20,085 nt of DNA from an uncultured Eubacterium sp. (GTDB lineage: Bacteria; Bacillota; Clostridia; Lachnospirales; Lachnospiraceae): positions 1 to 20,085 of the forward strand of contig CAJUHV010000073.1 in the NCBI GenBank assembly GCA_910586445.1. The letters are read 5' to 3'. The notes under the pieces are model-generated. The model had not been told where the DNA came from. It was given only the letters and a program-made list of their open reading frames with translations, and ran no database searches. Made by a program: the position numbers and the translations under genes. This document shows, in pieces, positions 6,173 to 14,312 of this stretch (positions are counted from its first letter, which is position 1; each line of letters starts with the position of its first letter).

Positions 6173-7504
6173 CTAATCTTTCTGCATATTGGCAAATTTG
6201 GTATACTGCGGCAGCCATACAAGCTCAATCGTTCCGATCGGGCCGTTTCGCTGCTTGGCTATGATCACCTCTGCAATGTTGCGCTTTTCTGTATCTTTGT
6301 TGTAATAATCATCACGATATAGAAACATAACGACATCGGCATCCTGCTCAATCGCACCGGATTCACGCAGGTCTGAAAGCATAGGACGGTGGTCTGGACG
6401 CTGCTCAACCGCACGGCTTAACTGCGACAGTGCAATGACCGGCACATGCAGCTCTCTTGCCAGCGCCTTGAGCGCACGGGATATTTCAGATATTTCCTGC
6501 TGTCTGGAATCTATTTTGCCGGAACCTGACATCAGCTGCAGATAATCGATAATAATCAGTTTGATATCCAGTTCCAGTTTGTATTTCCTGCACTTTGAGC
6601 GGAGCTCAGTAATCGATATGCCCGGCGTATCGTCGATCACCAGATTTGAGCGTCCGATTGTCCCGGCACCTTCGATCAGCTTTTCCCAGTCGCTGTCTGA
6701 CAGATTGCCGTTGCGCAGCGTCTGTGCATCTACTCTGGATTCCAGCGAAAACAGACGGTTTACCAGCTGTTCCTTTGACATTTCCAGACTAAAGATCGCA
6801 GTCGCTAAGTTACTGTGGAATGCGGTGTACTGCGCAATATTAAGTACAAATGCTGTCTTTCCCATAGAAGGACGGGCAGCTACCAGAATCAAATCGGACG
6901 GCTGAAGCCCTGACATCCGGTAGTCGAGGTCTATAAACCCTGTGGCAATGCCCGTTACATTTCCCTGTATCTTTGAGGCCTGTTCAATACGGTCCAGCGC
7001 ATTGATTACAATCTGCTTTATCGGTACATAATCACCGCTGCTCTGGCTCTGAAGGAGCTGGAAAATACTTTTTTCTGTTTCGGCAAAAATCGTCTCCAGC
7101 TCGTCACTGCCGGCATAGCATTGGTTCTGAATATTTTCTGTAATCTTAATCAGCCTGCGCAGCATAGCCTTTTCTTTTACAATATTCGCATAATACCGGA
7201 TATTTGCTGAAGTAGGCACTGCTGCTACAAGACTGTTGATATATTCCAGGCTGCTGATCTCAGGCGGCACATCTTTTTCTTTCAGCTTATCTTGAAGCGT
7301 AATAAAGTCTACCGGCTCATTATGATTAAACAGCTCCACGATCGAATCAAATATGACCGCGTACTGATTATGATAAAAATCCTCTGCCAGCAGCGTTTCC
7401 GAAGCGGCAATCACTGCTGCACGGTCCATCATCATTGACCCGATCACTGACTGTTCTGCTTCCAGGCTGTTGGGCATGGTTCTTTTTATAATCGCTTCTT
7501 CCAT
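6173..7504 (-). CDS. dnaB: Replicative DNA helicase DnaB
   Basis: DnaB is the hexameric ATP-driven helicase that unwinds DNA at the replication fork and recruits primase. The 443-aa product has the N-terminal domain (about 10-115) with the typical P-N-S-L-E-A-E-Q-S-V-I-G start, a linker, and the RecA-like C-terminal domain. Walker A is ARPSMGKTAF (210-219), Walker B is IIIDYLQLM (317-325), and a Q-R-N-G-P-x-G-T motif is at about 418-425. Length is normal and no intein is present. It starts at an ATG with AAGGA 8 nt upstream and lies 5 bp after rplI. In Bacillus the order gdpP-rplI-dnaC is the same. Transcription ends at the hairpin at 6027-6066. Confidence 0.97.
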   Translation of the reverse strand: MEEAIIKRTMPNSLEAEQSVIGSMMMDRAAVIAASETLLAEDFYHNQYAVIFDSIVELFNHNEPVDFITLQDKLKEKDVPPEISSLEYINSLVAAVPTSANIRYYANIVKEKAMLRRLIKITENIQNQCYAGSDELETIFAETEKSIFQLLQSQSSGDYVPIKQIVINALDRIEQASKIQGNVTGIATGFIDLDYRMSGLQPSDLILVAARPSMGKTAFVLNIAQYTAFHSNLATAIFSLEMSKEQLVNRLFSLESRVDAQTLRNGNLSDSDWEKLIEGAGTIGRSNLVIDDTPGISITELRSKCRKYKLELDIKLIIIDYLQLMSGSGKIDSRQQEISEISRALKALARELHVPVIALSQLSRAVEQRPDHRPMLSDLRESGAIEQDADVVMFLYRDDYYNKDTEKRNIAEVIIAKQRNGPIGTIELVWLPQYTKFANMQKD

Positions 7505-7509
7505 AAATG

Positions 7510-7956
7510 CTATCCTTCAACGACATGTACTTTTAGCTCAGCAGTTACCTGTGGATGCAGTTTTACAGGAACCTGGTAATATCCGAGTGCCTTAATCGGC
7601 TCTGTCAGCTGCATTTTCTTTTTATCAAGCTCTAAATCCAGCTGCTGTCTGACTGCTTCAGAAATTTCTTTTGTTGAAACCGAGCCAAATGTACGCCCGC
7701 CTTCACCGGCTTTAATTTTGACCTCTACTTCCTTTTCTTTCAAATCTTCTGCCAGCTGCTCTGCTGCTGCCAGATTTTCTGCTGCTACTTTTTCTGCACG
7801 CTTATTTCTTAATTTTAAGTCATTGAGCGCCTGTGTAGTTGCTTCCACGCCAAGTTTTTTCTTAATAATCATATTACGTCCGTAAGAATCGCTTACATTT
7901 ACTATTTCATTCTTTTTTCCGACTGATTTTACATCTTCTAATAAAATTACTTTCAT
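7510..7956 (-). CDS. rplI: Ribosomal protein bL9
   Basis: bL9 binds 23S rRNA near the L1 stalk of the large subunit. The 148-aa product has the N-terminal rRNA-binding domain (MKVILLEDVKSVGKKNEIVNV), a long charged connecting helix (about 40-75) and a C-terminal domain with G-G-R-T-F-G-S-V-S-T-K-E-I at about 87-99. The usual Y-A-R-N-x-L-I-P-x-G motif is slightly divergent (Y-G-R-N-M-I-I-K-K-K). Its ATG overlaps the gdpP stop codon by 4 bp (ATGA), with AAGGAG upstream inside gdpP, so the two genes are translationally coupled. Confidence 0.96.
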   Translation of the reverse strand: MKVILLEDVKSVGKKNEIVNVSDSYGRNMIIKKKLGVEATTQALNDLKLRNKRAEKVAAENLAAAEQLAEDLKEKEVEVKIKAGEGGRTFGSVSTKEISEAVRQQLDLELDKKKMQLTEPIKALGYYQVPVKLHPQVTAELKVHVVEG

Positions 7957-10004
7957 TTTTCTATCTCTCCTTTTTCTATCATTCCGTCTAATATATCACG
8001 GATTCTTTGTTTTGCTACCTCTAAATTGCAGTCTGTCAGCTGCGCCCCGGCTATATTTGCATGTCCGCCGCCGCCTAAGCGTTCCATGATCAGCTGAACA
8101 TTGATCTCATCTATGGAACGTGAGCTGATAAAGATTTTATTCTGATAATCGGTCAGCACAAATGAAGCCTTGATCCCGATAATATTTAACAATTCGTTCG
8201 CAGACTGTGCACATACAACGGTCGGGCTTTCCACTTTATCTGCCGGACATGCTGATATGGCAAATGCGCCACGGTACACTTCTGCATCACGCATAACCTC
8301 TGCCCTAGCCTTATAATCCGCCATATCGTTGCGCAGCATTTTGCGGACTCTTGTTACTTCTGCACCGCACCGCCGTAAATAAGCTGCTGCTTCAAAGGTA
8401 CGTACCCCTGTTTTCTGCATAAAGTTATTCGTATCTATTAGAATACCTGCATATATTGCATCTGCTTCACAGGCAGACAGCGTGATATTTTCCGCAAAAT
8501 ACTGTAATACTTCTGCAATCATCTCACAGGTCGATGAGGCATAAGGTTCTATATAAGACAGGATAGGATTTTCAACGACTTCACTGCCCTGTCTGTGGTG
8601 GTCAAAAACGACAATATTTTTTGTCTTTTTAAGTATCTCTGGACAATCCGTATAGTTCGGACGGTTAGTATCCACTACCATAACCAGCGTATTTACATTC
8701 GTAAGCTCGATCGCCGTCTCGCTGTCAATAAACAGATCCGGTGCATACCCATTTTCGACTGTAAAGCATTCCTTCAGCGGCCTCAGGGAAGTCGTCACCT
8801 CGTTTAATACGATCTGTACTTTCTTTTCCAAAATACGGCCTGCGCAGTATACGCCGATTGCTGCTCCAAAAGAATCTACGTCTGCTATGTGGTGGCCCAT
8901 AACAATGACCTGGCTGCGGCTCTCTAAAATCTCACGCAGCGCATGTGCCTTGACACGTGCCTTGACACGGGTATTTTTATCTACCTGCTTTGATCTGCCG
9001 CCAAAATAAGTAATCTGTTCTCCCTCTTTTACAACGACCTGATCACCGCCCCGTCCAAGTGCCAGTCCAATTGCCATGCGTGCATATTCATAATTCTGGT
9101 TATAAGTAGCACCTGTATTTCCGACACCGATACTCAGCGTAACAGCCATTTTATTTCCTACCTTGACCGTCTTTACTTCTTCGATCAGGCTGAATTTATC
9201 CTCTTCCATTTTGGACAGATAATAATTACGGAAGATGACAAAATACTTATCCTTCTCGATCTTGCGCACGATTCCGTCCATAACCGAAAAATATTTGTTT
9301 ACCTTACGGTCAATCAGGGCTGTCAGAAGAGACTGCTTGACATCTTCGATACTGTTCATCGTCTCTTCGTAATTATCGATATATACTAAAGCCGCGACCA
9401 TTTTTTGATCATCATTTTCACGGATATACCGATTCAGCTGTGTCTCATCATACAGATAAAGGGCTGTCATATATTGTTCGTCGCCTTCAATCGATATAAG
9501 GTCATTTTCCGGCGTAACGCTGGAAAACTCGATTCTTTTCAACTGCGCCCGAAAATCATGCTCGCCATAAGTAATATGAAGCTGTGTCTCAAGCTTGTTT
9601 TTTTGAATGATCTCTTTTGTAATATGAGAAAAAATAGATGTAATAGACTTATGATAGTCTTTGTTTTTTCCAGTCAGTTCCGTAAATTTCTCATTTACCC
9701 AGAGGATCTTTCCAGTATAATCGATCAGCGCATAAGCAAGATCGAATTCGTTCAGCAGCTTTTTTTGGACTGTACCGTACTGCGTAGCAAAATTGATCAG
9801 TTCGTTTACGAACAATGCCTTGTTTTTGTGGTAGATTGTAAATACTACTACAAAGTAAATTACCACAAAAGCGGATACCATCAGTCCGGCTCTCAGCTGA
9901 TATATATAAATTGGAACATTCATCAATATCAGCAGTATGGTAAGCAGCATCGGACTTAACAAATAGTTTCTCAGACGTCCTTTAAACTTAATATTTTTTT
10001 TCAT
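7953..10004 (-). CDS. gdpP: c-di-AMP phosphodiesterase GdpP/YybT (DHH-DHHA1)
   Basis: GdpP is a membrane-anchored enzyme that cleaves cyclic di-AMP to pApA. The 683-aa product has two N-terminal membrane segments (about 18-60), a PAS-like domain (about 80-160), a degenerate GGDEF domain (about 195-330) lacking the GGDEF signature, and a DHH/DHHA1 phosphoesterase module. Key residues are GHHIADVDSFG (370-380), DHH at 468-470 and GGGGH near 650. The ATG at 10004 is chosen: an in-frame TTG at 10031 has no ribosome site and would lie only about 5 nt after the predicted transcript start. The gene begins the gdpP-rplI-dnaB operon, and its stop overlaps rplI. Length is close to the 659-aa Bacillus protein. 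Confidence 0.93.
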   Translation of the reverse strand: MKKNIKFKGRLRNYLLSPMLLTILLILMNVPIYIYQLRAGLMVSAFVVIYFVVVFTIYHKNKALFVNELINFATQYGTVQKKLLNEFDLAYALIDYTGKILWVNEKFTELTGKNKDYHKSITSIFSHITKEIIQKNKLETQLHITYGEHDFRAQLKRIEFSSVTPENDLISIEGDEQYMTALYLYDETQLNRYIRENDDQKMVAALVYIDNYEETMNSIEDVKQSLLTALIDRKVNKYFSVMDGIVRKIEKDKYFVIFRNYYLSKMEEDKFSLIEEVKTVKVGNKMAVTLSIGVGNTGATYNQNYEYARMAIGLALGRGGDQVVVKEGEQITYFGGRSKQVDKNTRVKARVKAHALREILESRSQVIVMGHHIADVDSFGAAIGVYCAGRILEKKVQIVLNEVTTSLRPLKECFTVENGYAPDLFIDSETAIELTNVNTLVMVVDTNRPNYTDCPEILKKTKNIVVFDHHRQGSEVVENPILSYIEPYASSTCEMIAEVLQYFAENITLSACEADAIYAGILIDTNNFMQKTGVRTFEAAAYLRRCGAEVTRVRKMLRNDMADYKARAEVMRDAEVYRGAFAISACPADKVESPTVVCAQSANELLNIIGIKASFVLTDYQNKIFISSRSIDEINVQLIMERLGGGGHANIAGAQLTDCNLEVAKQRIRDILDGMIEKGEIEK

Positions 10005-10042
10005 TTTCCGCTGACTTATCCCTTTCCACAAATATAGAATCC

Positions 10043-10051
10043 ATTATACCA
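10043..10051 (-). promoter_or_regulatory. Extended -10 promoter of gdpP operon
   Basis: TGGTATAAT reads leftward (TATAAT at 10043-10048 with TG one base upstream). The -35 position holds only a weak TTTCAT. The start would be near 10036. Confidence 0.65.
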
Positions 10052-10134
10052 TGATTGGATGTTTAATGAAAGAGTTTTGATAACTATTCGTTATAAATCT
10101 GTAACAATTATATTTGAAGTTTTACTGCAACTTG

Positions 10135-10180
10135 AAAAACCTTACTGATTTTTCAAATGTACATAAAATCAGTAAGGTTT
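10135..10180 (-). terminator. Terminator of the DHH/547-aa membrane protein operon
   Basis: AAACCTTACTGATTTT (10137-10152) is a perfect complement of 10165-10180, a 16-bp stem with a 12-nt loop. The leftward RNA runs out through GGTTTTTC, a five-T tract. Confidence 0.9.
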
Positions 10181-10185
10181 CTATC

Positions 10186-11829
10186 TTATTCAAGCTTTGA
10201 TACTACATTCAGCCCCTGTTCTGAGGCAGTGTACGACAGCTTAATCAGATCGCCGGCTTTGTACCGGATAATATCGATCAGATTCGCATCAGAAACATTT
10301 ATGTCAAAGATTGCTTCTGAATTTTTCAAAGTAATATAATAATGCGTATTTCCTTCTATTACAACCTGTGATATGACGTCAATTGTACCTGTGATCTCCT
10401 CATACAGGCTGTTATCGCCTTTATTTGAGATTCCATTTGTAGCAAGCAGCTGCACATATGCTTTTTCACATTCGCCTACCGTATCACCGATTGCAACCCA
10501 CTGGTATTTCTGTACATTTACCATGGCGTATTTTTTTACGAGTCCCGCTCCATCCTTCAATGCCATAAAATAGGTCGGTTCATCGGATATATTCAGCAGG
10601 AGAGGGAAGGTTGCCCGGTAGCCCAGGTTCTGTACCTGGCCTTCTGCGGAAGACATGGCAGAATCTTCTATAGCGCCTTCTACTTTATAGTATTTTGTTT
10701 CCATGGTACGCTGGTTCATCAGTACGAAGCCGACATTGGACTGGTCTCCGCTGACGGATGTTACGCCTGTATACACCCATACATCATCGTCCATTGCTAT
10801 ATAATTGTAGCCGTTTGTCGCTTTTAAGCAGTCTTTTTGTCCCAGCACGCTGTTAAAAAATCCATGCTTGTATATTCCGTAGTAATTATACAGCTGTGTC
10901 AAAAGCTCTGCAGAATAAACCTTGTCAATCCAGTTCGGCACATCTTCAACCGGATAATCCGTACATTCACCGGTTACTGCATTACACAGTACCACATTAC
11001 CGACTGTCTGGCCGCCGAATAAGCCGATGTTAAACTTTTTGACCGGACATACCCAGTATGGCGTTCCCTCGTCATCGATCTCGAAAAAGATCTGGTCATC
11101 GAATATATATGTCGGATAGTTGAAACGCAGATGCCTGTATATATTACGGTTAAAATACTCAGCCTTGGAATATTTGATTGTCTGTTCTAATTTTACGCAT
11201 TCTGTATTCTGAGTAGCCATGTCGATCCGAATATATGCAGGTATGCCTTCTTTTTGGTTTGTAAACCATTTGATCTCGCTGGCATATACCAGCGGTGTGA
11301 CTCGCACGGGCGTATCCTGATAATTAATCTGTGTATAATCTGATCCGACTTCAAACTGGGAAACCATATCTACCATACTTCCCATCTTGCGGTTTCCCAA
11401 AAGCTCAGCAGAATCTTTATCCAGCAGAGGAATCGAATTGTAGTTTGTCTGCTTGATATCTTCTATAAAATCGCTTTCTACTACCTGCATAAGCTTCTGG
11501 TATTTCCCTGCATTGACAATCGGGGATGATAAGACACTCCCGATACAGAATATAAGAAGCAGCAGCACCGAAATTCCGAAACCGATTTTCACTGCTTTCA
11601 TATCTTTAAATGCCTGCTCAAACGGCCTGATCTGTACAATATTTCCAGCTGACTGTTTCCGTGCCTTTACAAGAGCATAAATCATAGTCAGTGATAGTAT
11701 GAATACGATCAGCACTACCCAGAATCCCTGTGAATGGATATTAATCGCCGGCAGCGTAAAATAATAGTACACGCCCAACAACAGCAGAATGAGAACGAAT
11801 AAAATAAACTTCTTCATAAATTTTTTCAT
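10186..11829 (-). CDS. Unknown membrane protein with large extracytoplasmic domain (547 aa)
   Basis: I cannot name this family with confidence. The N-terminus has three hydrophobic segments (about 7-25, 35-54 and 82-101). The remaining about 445 residues are hydrophilic and probably lie outside the membrane. They contain repeated beta-rich stretches with W/Y-V-x-x-P-V and V-L-x-N-x-x-T-G-E-x-x-x-Y patterns that recall PepSY-like modules; this is weak inference. A C-terminal segment (about 480-547) looks like a small beta barrel (G-T-I-D-V-I-S-Q-V-V-I-E-G-N-T-H-Y-Y-I). The ATG overlaps the stop of the upstream DHH phosphoesterase gene by 4 bp, so the two proteins are translationally coupled and may act together. 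A strong terminator follows. Confidence 0.8.
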   Translation of the reverse strand: MKKFMKKFILFVLILLLLGVYYYFTLPAINIHSQGFWVVLIVFILSLTMIYALVKARKQSAGNIVQIRPFEQAFKDMKAVKIGFGISVLLLLIFCIGSVLSSPIVNAGKYQKLMQVVESDFIEDIKQTNYNSIPLLDKDSAELLGNRKMGSMVDMVSQFEVGSDYTQINYQDTPVRVTPLVYASEIKWFTNQKEGIPAYIRIDMATQNTECVKLEQTIKYSKAEYFNRNIYRHLRFNYPTYIFDDQIFFEIDDEGTPYWVCPVKKFNIGLFGGQTVGNVVLCNAVTGECTDYPVEDVPNWIDKVYSAELLTQLYNYYGIYKHGFFNSVLGQKDCLKATNGYNYIAMDDDVWVYTGVTSVSGDQSNVGFVLMNQRTMETKYYKVEGAIEDSAMSSAEGQVQNLGYRATFPLLLNISDEPTYFMALKDGAGLVKKYAMVNVQKYQWVAIGDTVGECEKAYVQLLATNGISNKGDNSLYEEITGTIDVISQVVIEGNTHYYITLKNSEAIFDINVSDANLIDIIRYKAGDLIKLSYTASEQGLNVVSKLE

Positions 11830-12803
11830 ATGCTTCCTCTTTTCATCCTATTTATTTGCTTCATAAATTCATTTTCCACCGGCCCCTGAAGCCCCGGCAT
11901 CTTATCTATATTTTCTCGTGGTATAAATCCTCCTGCCATTGCATAATGCCCGCCGCCGCTGCCGTATTCTTTTAATACCGCAGCAATCAGCTTTCCTGCA
12001 TTTATTCCTTTACGTTCGCTGCGTACTGAAAATTTGATCCCATCCCTGCGCACTGCATATATAATGGAAATATCTACAACATCGAGTGATAATATAAAAT
12101 CAGATATAATTGCAATCTGGGCATCCGGGCAGTCCATTGGAAGGCAGGCAAAGCCGACTCCTTCATTAATATGAATATTATCTATAGCTGCTCCATATGC
12201 CTTTAAATCACTCAGTTGCATCACATTATTATACATCGTCTCTATCTTATCCACATCAGCCTGTTTGTATACATACGCAAACATATCAATATCCAGATCT
12301 GTCACGCCCCGGATGAAATCATTTGTATCGATTTTTATCCCATATGCAAGCGCCGCTGCCGCTGCCGGGCTGATCTGCGTATGTGTACGATAAAAATAAT
12401 CTGCAATCAATGTGGAACATGCACCTGCCAGACGGATATCCTTGTATTTATAGATACATGAGATAAATGTCGGATGGTGATCTATACACCCCACCTCATC
12501 TCCAATCAGATCCGTCATATTGGCATTATATTTTTGTGAATCTACTGCAACAATATAGTCTTCTTCCGTCATATCCTGTATCGTATCTGCCTGAAGTATC
12601 TCGATTCCAAATACTTCAAACATTTTCTTAGTGCTCAGTGCTTCTACGGTACCGTCATAACAGATTTTTGCGTCTACTCCATGCTGCTTCAAAAAATACT
12701 GAAGCCCAAAAGCACTGGCTACTGCATCTGGATCTGGACAGTTATGTGTCTGTATATAGCTTTTATGCCCTTCCAGCAGTTCAATCAATTCCATTGGGTC
12801 CAT
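11826..12803 (-). CDS. DHH-family phosphoesterase, NrnA-like
   Basis: The 325-aa protein has the DHH/DHHA1 architecture of NrnA-type enzymes, which hydrolyse nanoRNA, pApA or 3'-phosphoadenosine 5'-phosphate. Metal-binding motifs are visible: T-H-N-C-P-D-P-D-A-V-A-S (19-30), V-D-S (87-89), D-H-H (108-110), and a G-G-G-H in the C-terminal DHHA1 domain (283-286). In the first motif, Asn replaces the second histidine-region residue seen in many family members, but both Asp residues are kept. There is no membrane segment. The start has AAAGGA 7 nt upstream. It is coupled to the 547-aa membrane protein by a 4-bp overlap. Exact substrate cannot be told from sequence; pApA made by nearby GdpP is a reasonable guess. 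Confidence 0.88.
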   Translation of the reverse strand: MDPMELIELLEGHKSYIQTHNCPDPDAVASAFGLQYFLKQHGVDAKICYDGTVEALSTKKMFEVFGIEILQADTIQDMTEEDYIVAVDSQKYNANMTDLIGDEVGCIDHHPTFISCIYKYKDIRLAGACSTLIADYFYRTHTQISPAAAAALAYGIKIDTNDFIRGVTDLDIDMFAYVYKQADVDKIETMYNNVMQLSDLKAYGAAIDNIHINEGVGFACLPMDCPDAQIAIISDFILSLDVVDISIIYAVRRDGIKFSVRSERKGINAGKLIAAVLKEYGSGGGHYAMAGGFIPRENIDKMPGLQGPVENEFMKQINRMKRGSI

Positions 12804-12844
12804 ATAGTAATCCTTTACTCACCTGCCCTTGTACTTAAAAAACA

Positions 12845-12877
12845 CAAAAAGCCATCACACGTGTCCATGTGATGGCT
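12845..12877 (-). terminator. Terminator of the rpsF-ssb-rpsR operon
   Basis: AGCCATCACA (12850-12859) pairs with TGTGATGGCT (12868-12877), and the leftward RNA continues with TTTTTGTGTTTTTT. It lies just after the rpsR stop. Confidence 0.9.
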
Positions 12878-12882
12878 GAATA

Positions 12883-13140
12883 TTAATCCTGTACGTATGG
12901 CATTAATGCTACATGGCGAGCTCTTTTAATTGCTGCTGTGAGAGCCCTCTGGTGCTTTGCGCAGTTTCCTGTAATTCTTCTTGGCAAGATTTTACCTCTT
13001 TCAGAGATATATCTTTTTAACTTATTGACATCTTTGTAATCAATAACGTTATCCTTACCACAGAATACACATACCTTTTTTCTTCTGTGTATCGTTCTTC
13101 TGCGCGGGTTGTCGCCTCTCTCATTTTTATTGAAAGCCAT
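12883..13140 (-). CDS. rpsR: Ribosomal protein bS18
   Basis: bS18 forms a heterodimer with bS6 on the 30S platform. The 85-aa product has the usual basic tail, a zinc-ribbon-type C-V-F-C (24-27) with a later N-C-A-K-H-Q (C+ form), and the conserved Y-K-D-V-N-K-L-K-R-Y-I-S-E-R-G-K-I-L-P-R-R core. It is the third gene of the rpsF-ssb-rpsR operon, 43 bp after ssb, with GGAGG upstream of the ATG. The terminator follows directly. Confidence 0.97.
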   Translation of the reverse strand: MAFNKNERGDNPRRRTIHRRKKVCVFCGKDNVIDYKDVNKLKRYISERGKILPRRITGNCAKHQRALTAAIKRARHVALMPYVQD

Positions 13141-13183
13141 GACTATTACCTCCTGCTAAAATCCGGCAAATGGCCGGCATCAA

Positions 13184-13633
13184 TTAATTAAATGGTAACT
13201 CTTCATCAATTCCGTCTGGAATATTCATAAATCCATCACCTGCCGCACTTGGAGACGGCCTGTCTATCGGTGCAAATCCACCGGCATTATTATCAGAATT
13301 TGCATTTTTGCTTTCTACAAACTCATGATCTTCGACAACAACATCTGCCGTATACACCTTCTGTCCATCCCGGTTGGTATAACTGCCGGTCTGAATCCGT
13401 CCAGTAACTGCGATCTTTGTTCCTTTGCGCAGATATCTCTCCGCAAACTCACCGGCACGTCCAAATGCAACGCATCCGATAAAATCAGCTGACTGCTGAT
13501 CTGTGCCGTTATTTCTGGAAAAACGCCTGTCTACTGCTAATGTATATCTGGCAACTGCTGTTGACTGTTCGCCCTGAGAATAACGAATCTCAGGATCTCT
13601 CGTCAATCGTCCTATCAGTATTACTCTATTCAT
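13184..13633 (-). CDS. ssb: Single-stranded DNA-binding protein
   Basis: SSB coats single-stranded DNA during replication and repair. The 149-aa product starts MNRVILIGRLTRDPEIRYS, has the OB fold (1-105), a disordered Ser/Asn/Gly/Pro linker, and the acidic tail ending D-E-E-L-P-F that recruits partner proteins. The start at 13633 is chosen because AAAGGAG lies 8 nt upstream; an in-frame ATG at 13678 lies inside the end of rpsF and lacks a ribosome site. It sits between rpsF and rpsR, as in Bacillus. Confidence 0.97.
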   Translation of the reverse strand: MNRVILIGRLTRDPEIRYSQGEQSTAVARYTLAVDRRFSRNNGTDQQSADFIGCVAFGRAGEFAERYLRKGTKIAVTGRIQTGSYTNRDGQKVYTADVVVEDHEFVESKNANSDNNAGGFAPIDRPSPSAAGDGFMNIPDGIDEELPFN

Positions 13634-13653
13634 ACTACGATCTCCTTTATCGA

Positions 13654-13944
13654 CTATGCCTCGTCCTTTTTCACGCATAAGAATCGAAGAACATTGTCCA
13701 TAATGCGAACTTTATGCTCAATCAGAGCCGGTGCAGTAGCCGGTGCATCAAACTGGATAAAATAAAAGAAACCATCGCTCATTTTCTGGATTTCATAAGC
13801 TAATTTTTTCTTTCCCCAGTCTTCCACTTCGGTAACAGTGCCTTCAGCACGAGTAATATACTCTTTTGCTTTCTCAACTACTGCTGCTCTCGCATCATCT
13901 TCGATTTTAGCATTCACAACGAGTGCTAATTCATACTTGTTCAT
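13654..13944 (-). CDS. rpsF: Ribosomal protein bS6
   Basis: bS6 binds bS18 on the 30S platform. The product is 96 aa, starting MNKYELALVV, with the conserved W-G-K-K-K-L-A-Y-E-I-x-K and G-F-F-Y-F-I-Q-F-D-A segments. The start at 13944 is set by AAGGAGG 9 nt upstream; an in-frame ATG further up at 14049 runs through the leader and is not used. It is the first gene of the rpsF-ssb-rpsR operon, with a promoter at 14021-14049 and a leader of about 70 nt that may hold the S6:S18 binding site. Confidence 0.97.
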   Translation of the reverse strand: MNKYELALVVNAKIEDDARAAVVEKAKEYITRAEGTVTEVEDWGKKKLAYEIQKMSDGFFYFIQFDAPATAPALIEHKVRIMDNVLRFLCVKKDEA

Positions 13945-13954
13945 GCGAATTGTA

Positions 13955-13999
13955 CCTCCTTTTGGTCTCCGGCCTCTTCCATTTGGAAAAAGCAAGGAA
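13955..13999 (-). promoter_or_regulatory. Candidate S6:S18-binding leader of rpsF
   Basis: The leftward leader contains a hairpin CTTTTTCC-AAAT-GGAAGAG directly followed by GCCGG, and an outer CCTT that can pair with the AAGG of the ribosome site. An S6:S18 autoregulatory RNA with a CCG next to a hairpin is known in rpsF leaders of many bacteria. The match is by eye only. Confidence 0.4.
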
Positions 14000-14020
14000 T
14001 TTGTCATATCACGAATACTT

Positions 14021-14049
14021 ATGATAGCATGTTTATTCGCTATTTGCAA
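14021..14049 (-). promoter_or_regulatory. Promoter of rpsF-ssb-rpsR
   Basis: Leftward TTGCAA (14044-14049), 17-bp spacer, TATCAT (14021-14026) with an upstream TG one base away. The -35 lies within the last codons of the DUF951 gene. Confidence 0.75.
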
Positions 14050-14227
14050 GGGGTTTTGTAATCTTTTTTACATTTTTTTCTACTTCTTTCCTCGAAAGCA
14101 TAATCTGACGGCCGCAGCCGGCACATTTTAGGCGGAAATCCGCCCCGGATCTTAGTACCTGCCATTCCAAACTGCCGCACGGATGCTTTTTTTTCATTCT
14201 GATCATGTCATTTGGATTAATATCCAT
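14033..14227 (-). CDS. DUF951 small protein, YyzM-like
   Basis: The 64-aa protein matches the DUF951 family (Bacillus YyzM): D-M-I-R-M-K-K-K-H-P-C-G, then W-x-V-L-R-x-G-A-D-F-R-L-K-C-A-G-C-G-R-x-I-M-L-S-R. Cys17 with the C-x-x-C suggests a small zinc-binding site. The function is unknown; the family is commonly next to rpsF, as here. AAGGAAG lies 7 nt before the ATG. The gene end overlaps the -35 of the rpsF promoter. Confidence 0.92.
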   Translation of the reverse strand: MDINPNDMIRMKKKHPCGSLEWQVLRSGADFRLKCAGCGRQIMLSRKEVEKNVKKITKPLANSE

Positions 14228-14266
14228 TCTGATTCTTCCTTAATTTTTATTCGTTTAAAATAAATC

Positions 14267-14312
14267 TTCTTGTTCTAAATATTCTTTTTGTTCCGCTATT
14301 CTTGTTCTAAAT
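14267..14312. repeat. Two copies of a 14-bp direct repeat
   Basis: TTCTTGTTCTAAAT occurs at 14267-14280 and 14299-14312, 32 bp apart. The second copy spans the sirtuin stop codon. It is probably a small local duplication in the gap between the sirtuin and DUF951 genes. Confidence 0.6.

Noticed and set aside
9405..9959. A 184-codon open frame on the + strand inside gdpP
   Set aside because: It lies fully antisense to the clear PAS/GGDEF part of gdpP, lacks a ribosome site and has no recognisable domain.
10005..10031. TTG start for gdpP at 10031
   Set aside because: It has no ribosome site and would begin about 5 nt from the predicted transcript start; the ATG at 10004 fits better.
14267..14312. 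Two 14-bp repeats as a possible mobile element or CRISPR remnant
   Set aside because: Only two short copies 32 bp apart, AT-rich and without cas genes; a local duplication is enough.
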